From Burkholderiaceae bacterium (lineage in GTDB: Bacteria; Pseudomonadota; Gammaproteobacteria; Burkholderiales; Burkholderiaceae): a stretch of 5,278 nt of DNA. Position numbers and translations under genes: made by a program. Shown here in pieces: positions 4,798 through 5,278 of the stretch. Position 1 is the stretch's first letter; every line of letters begins with the position of its first letter. The stretch spans positions 1 through 5,278 of the forward strand of contig CANHLB010000140.1 in assembly GCA_947461335.1 (NCBI GenBank), in the 5' to 3' direction. The notes beneath the pieces are model-generated. The model had not been told where the DNA came from, did no database searches, and worked only from the letters and a program-made list of their open reading frames with translations.

Positions 4798-5278
4798 AGT
4801 ATTTAAAGAGCGCAGTATTTCTGATTAGCCTCATTCCCTTTGGGCGCTTGGCTTGGCTTGGCTTTCATGATGACTTAGGCGCTAATCCAATTGAATTTCT
4901 CACTCGCTCAACGGGTACTTGGGCCCTGGTATTTCTCTGTATTACCTTGGCCATGACACCTTTACGCTTAGTGACAGGGCAATCTTTTTGGATTCGTCTA
5001 CGTCGTATGTTTGGGCTTTTCTGCTTCTTTTACGCCTGCTTACATTTTTCTATCTGGATTTGGCTCGATCAAAATTTTGATTTACAAGCTATGTTAAGTG
5101 ATGTGATCAAGCGCCCATTTATCACGATGGGCTTTGCCACTTTCGTGTTACTGATTCCTTTAGCGCTCACCTCTAATGATTTTGCTGTACGTACCCTTGG
5201 CAGAAGCTGGAGCTTATTGCATAAGTTCATTTATGTCATTGCCTGTACCGCCATTCTTCACTACTGGTGGCATAAGGC
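4794..5278 (+). CDS. msrQ: MsrQ, heme-binding membrane subunit of methionine sulfoxide reductase MsrPQ, 3' end cut by window edge
   Basis: MsrQ is an inner-membrane b-heme protein that passes electrons from the quinone pool to the periplasmic Mo-enzyme MsrP, which repairs oxidised methionines in periplasmic proteins. The first 161 residues are present of about 200-220. Typical family stretches are GANPIEFLTRSTGTWALVFL (29-48), TPLRLVTG (55-62), RLRRMFGLF (68-76), YACLHF (80-85), KRPFITMGF (106-114) and LLHKFIYV (141-148). Heme-ligand candidates His84, His143 and His156 have almost the spacing I recall for E. coli MsrQ (His91, His151, His164). Five hydrophobic segments are visible, near 5-22, 42-60, 73-92, 109-126 and 144-160. 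The start at 4794 is forced by an in-frame TAA at 4782 with no other start codon between. No Shine-Dalgarno sequence sits at normal distance. msrP is not upstream, where it lies in E. coli; it may be beyond the right edge or elsewhere. Confidence 0.92.
   Translation, partial: MKYLKSAVFLISLIPFGRLAWLGFHDDLGANPIEFLTRSTGTWALVFLCITLAMTPLRLVTGQSFWIRLRRMFGLFCFFYACLHFSIWIWLDQNFDLQAMLSDVIKRPFITMGFATFVLLIPLALTSNDFAVRTLGRSWSLLHKFIYVIACTAILHYWWHK

Noticed and set aside
4794..5278. A generic ferric reductase-like or cytochrome b membrane protein instead of MsrQ
   Set aside because: The GANPIEFLTRSTGTWALVF, RLRRMFGLF, YACLHF and KRPFITMGF stretches together are specific to MsrQ (formerly YedZ).

Overview
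The window looks like a piece of chromosome from a small-genome, AT-leaning betaproteobacterium. A freshwater Burkholderiaceae such as Polynucleobacter is my best guess. This is inferred from the flavour of the proteins (a betaproteobacterial-style MsrQ, a DUF2889 protein, an RsuA followed by a pterin dehydratase), the tight gene packing and the A/T-rich codon choice. No search was run. I see no mobile element, tRNA, rRNA, CRISPR array or large repeat, and no base-composition break that would suggest recent transfer.

Layout, left to right: (1) 1-470, minus strand: a DUF2889 family protein, cut by the window edge at its C-terminus. (2) 471-588: a 118-bp divergent intergenic region with an imperfect dyad of ATCATT/AATGAT half-sites. 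(3) 589-1626, plus strand: a two-gene unit of 16S rRNA pseudouridine synthase RsuA and an abutting pterin-4a-carbinolamine dehydratase (PhhB/DCoH family). (4) 1631-1846, minus strand: an extremely acidic 71-residue protein of unknown function, convergent with phhB and only 4 nt from it. (5) 1847-1991: a 145-bp divergent region with a plausible promoter, a 10-bp perfect palindrome and a perfect AGGAGG ribosome binding site. (6) 1992-4727, plus strand: a two-gene operon for a molybdenum hydroxylase of the isoquinoline 1-oxidoreductase (IorAB-like) type. It has a small 2x[2Fe-2S] subunit and a large molybdopterin subunit with a twin-arginine signal. (7) 4728-4793: a short gap with a 9-bp-stem hairpin that may terminate the operon or control the next gene. 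(8) 4794-5278, plus strand: the start of MsrQ, the heme-binding membrane subunit of the MsrPQ methionine sulfoxide reductase, cut by the right edge.

How the genes may work together: the IorAB-like pair is a complete catalytic core. The substrate would be oxidised at molybdenum in the large subunit, and electrons would leave through the two iron-sulfur clusters of the small subunit. Only the large subunit carries an export signal, so the folded complex is probably carried to the periplasm as a unit by Tat. No FAD subunit, cytochrome c subunit or XdhC-type maturation factor lies in the window, so the electron acceptor and the substrate are open. Two neighbours have possible ties to molybdopterin enzymes. 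One is the PCD-family protein, some members of which have been proposed to act in molybdopterin metabolism. The other is MsrQ, whose usual partner MsrP is a Mo-molybdopterin enzyme. I regard these as context clues only. I do not see a clearly new biological system here. The most checkable oddities are the electron acceptor, the altered cofactor loop in the large subunit, the Glu-to-Gln change in the PCD active site, the acidic 71-residue protein, and the hairpin/mini-ORF in front of msrQ.
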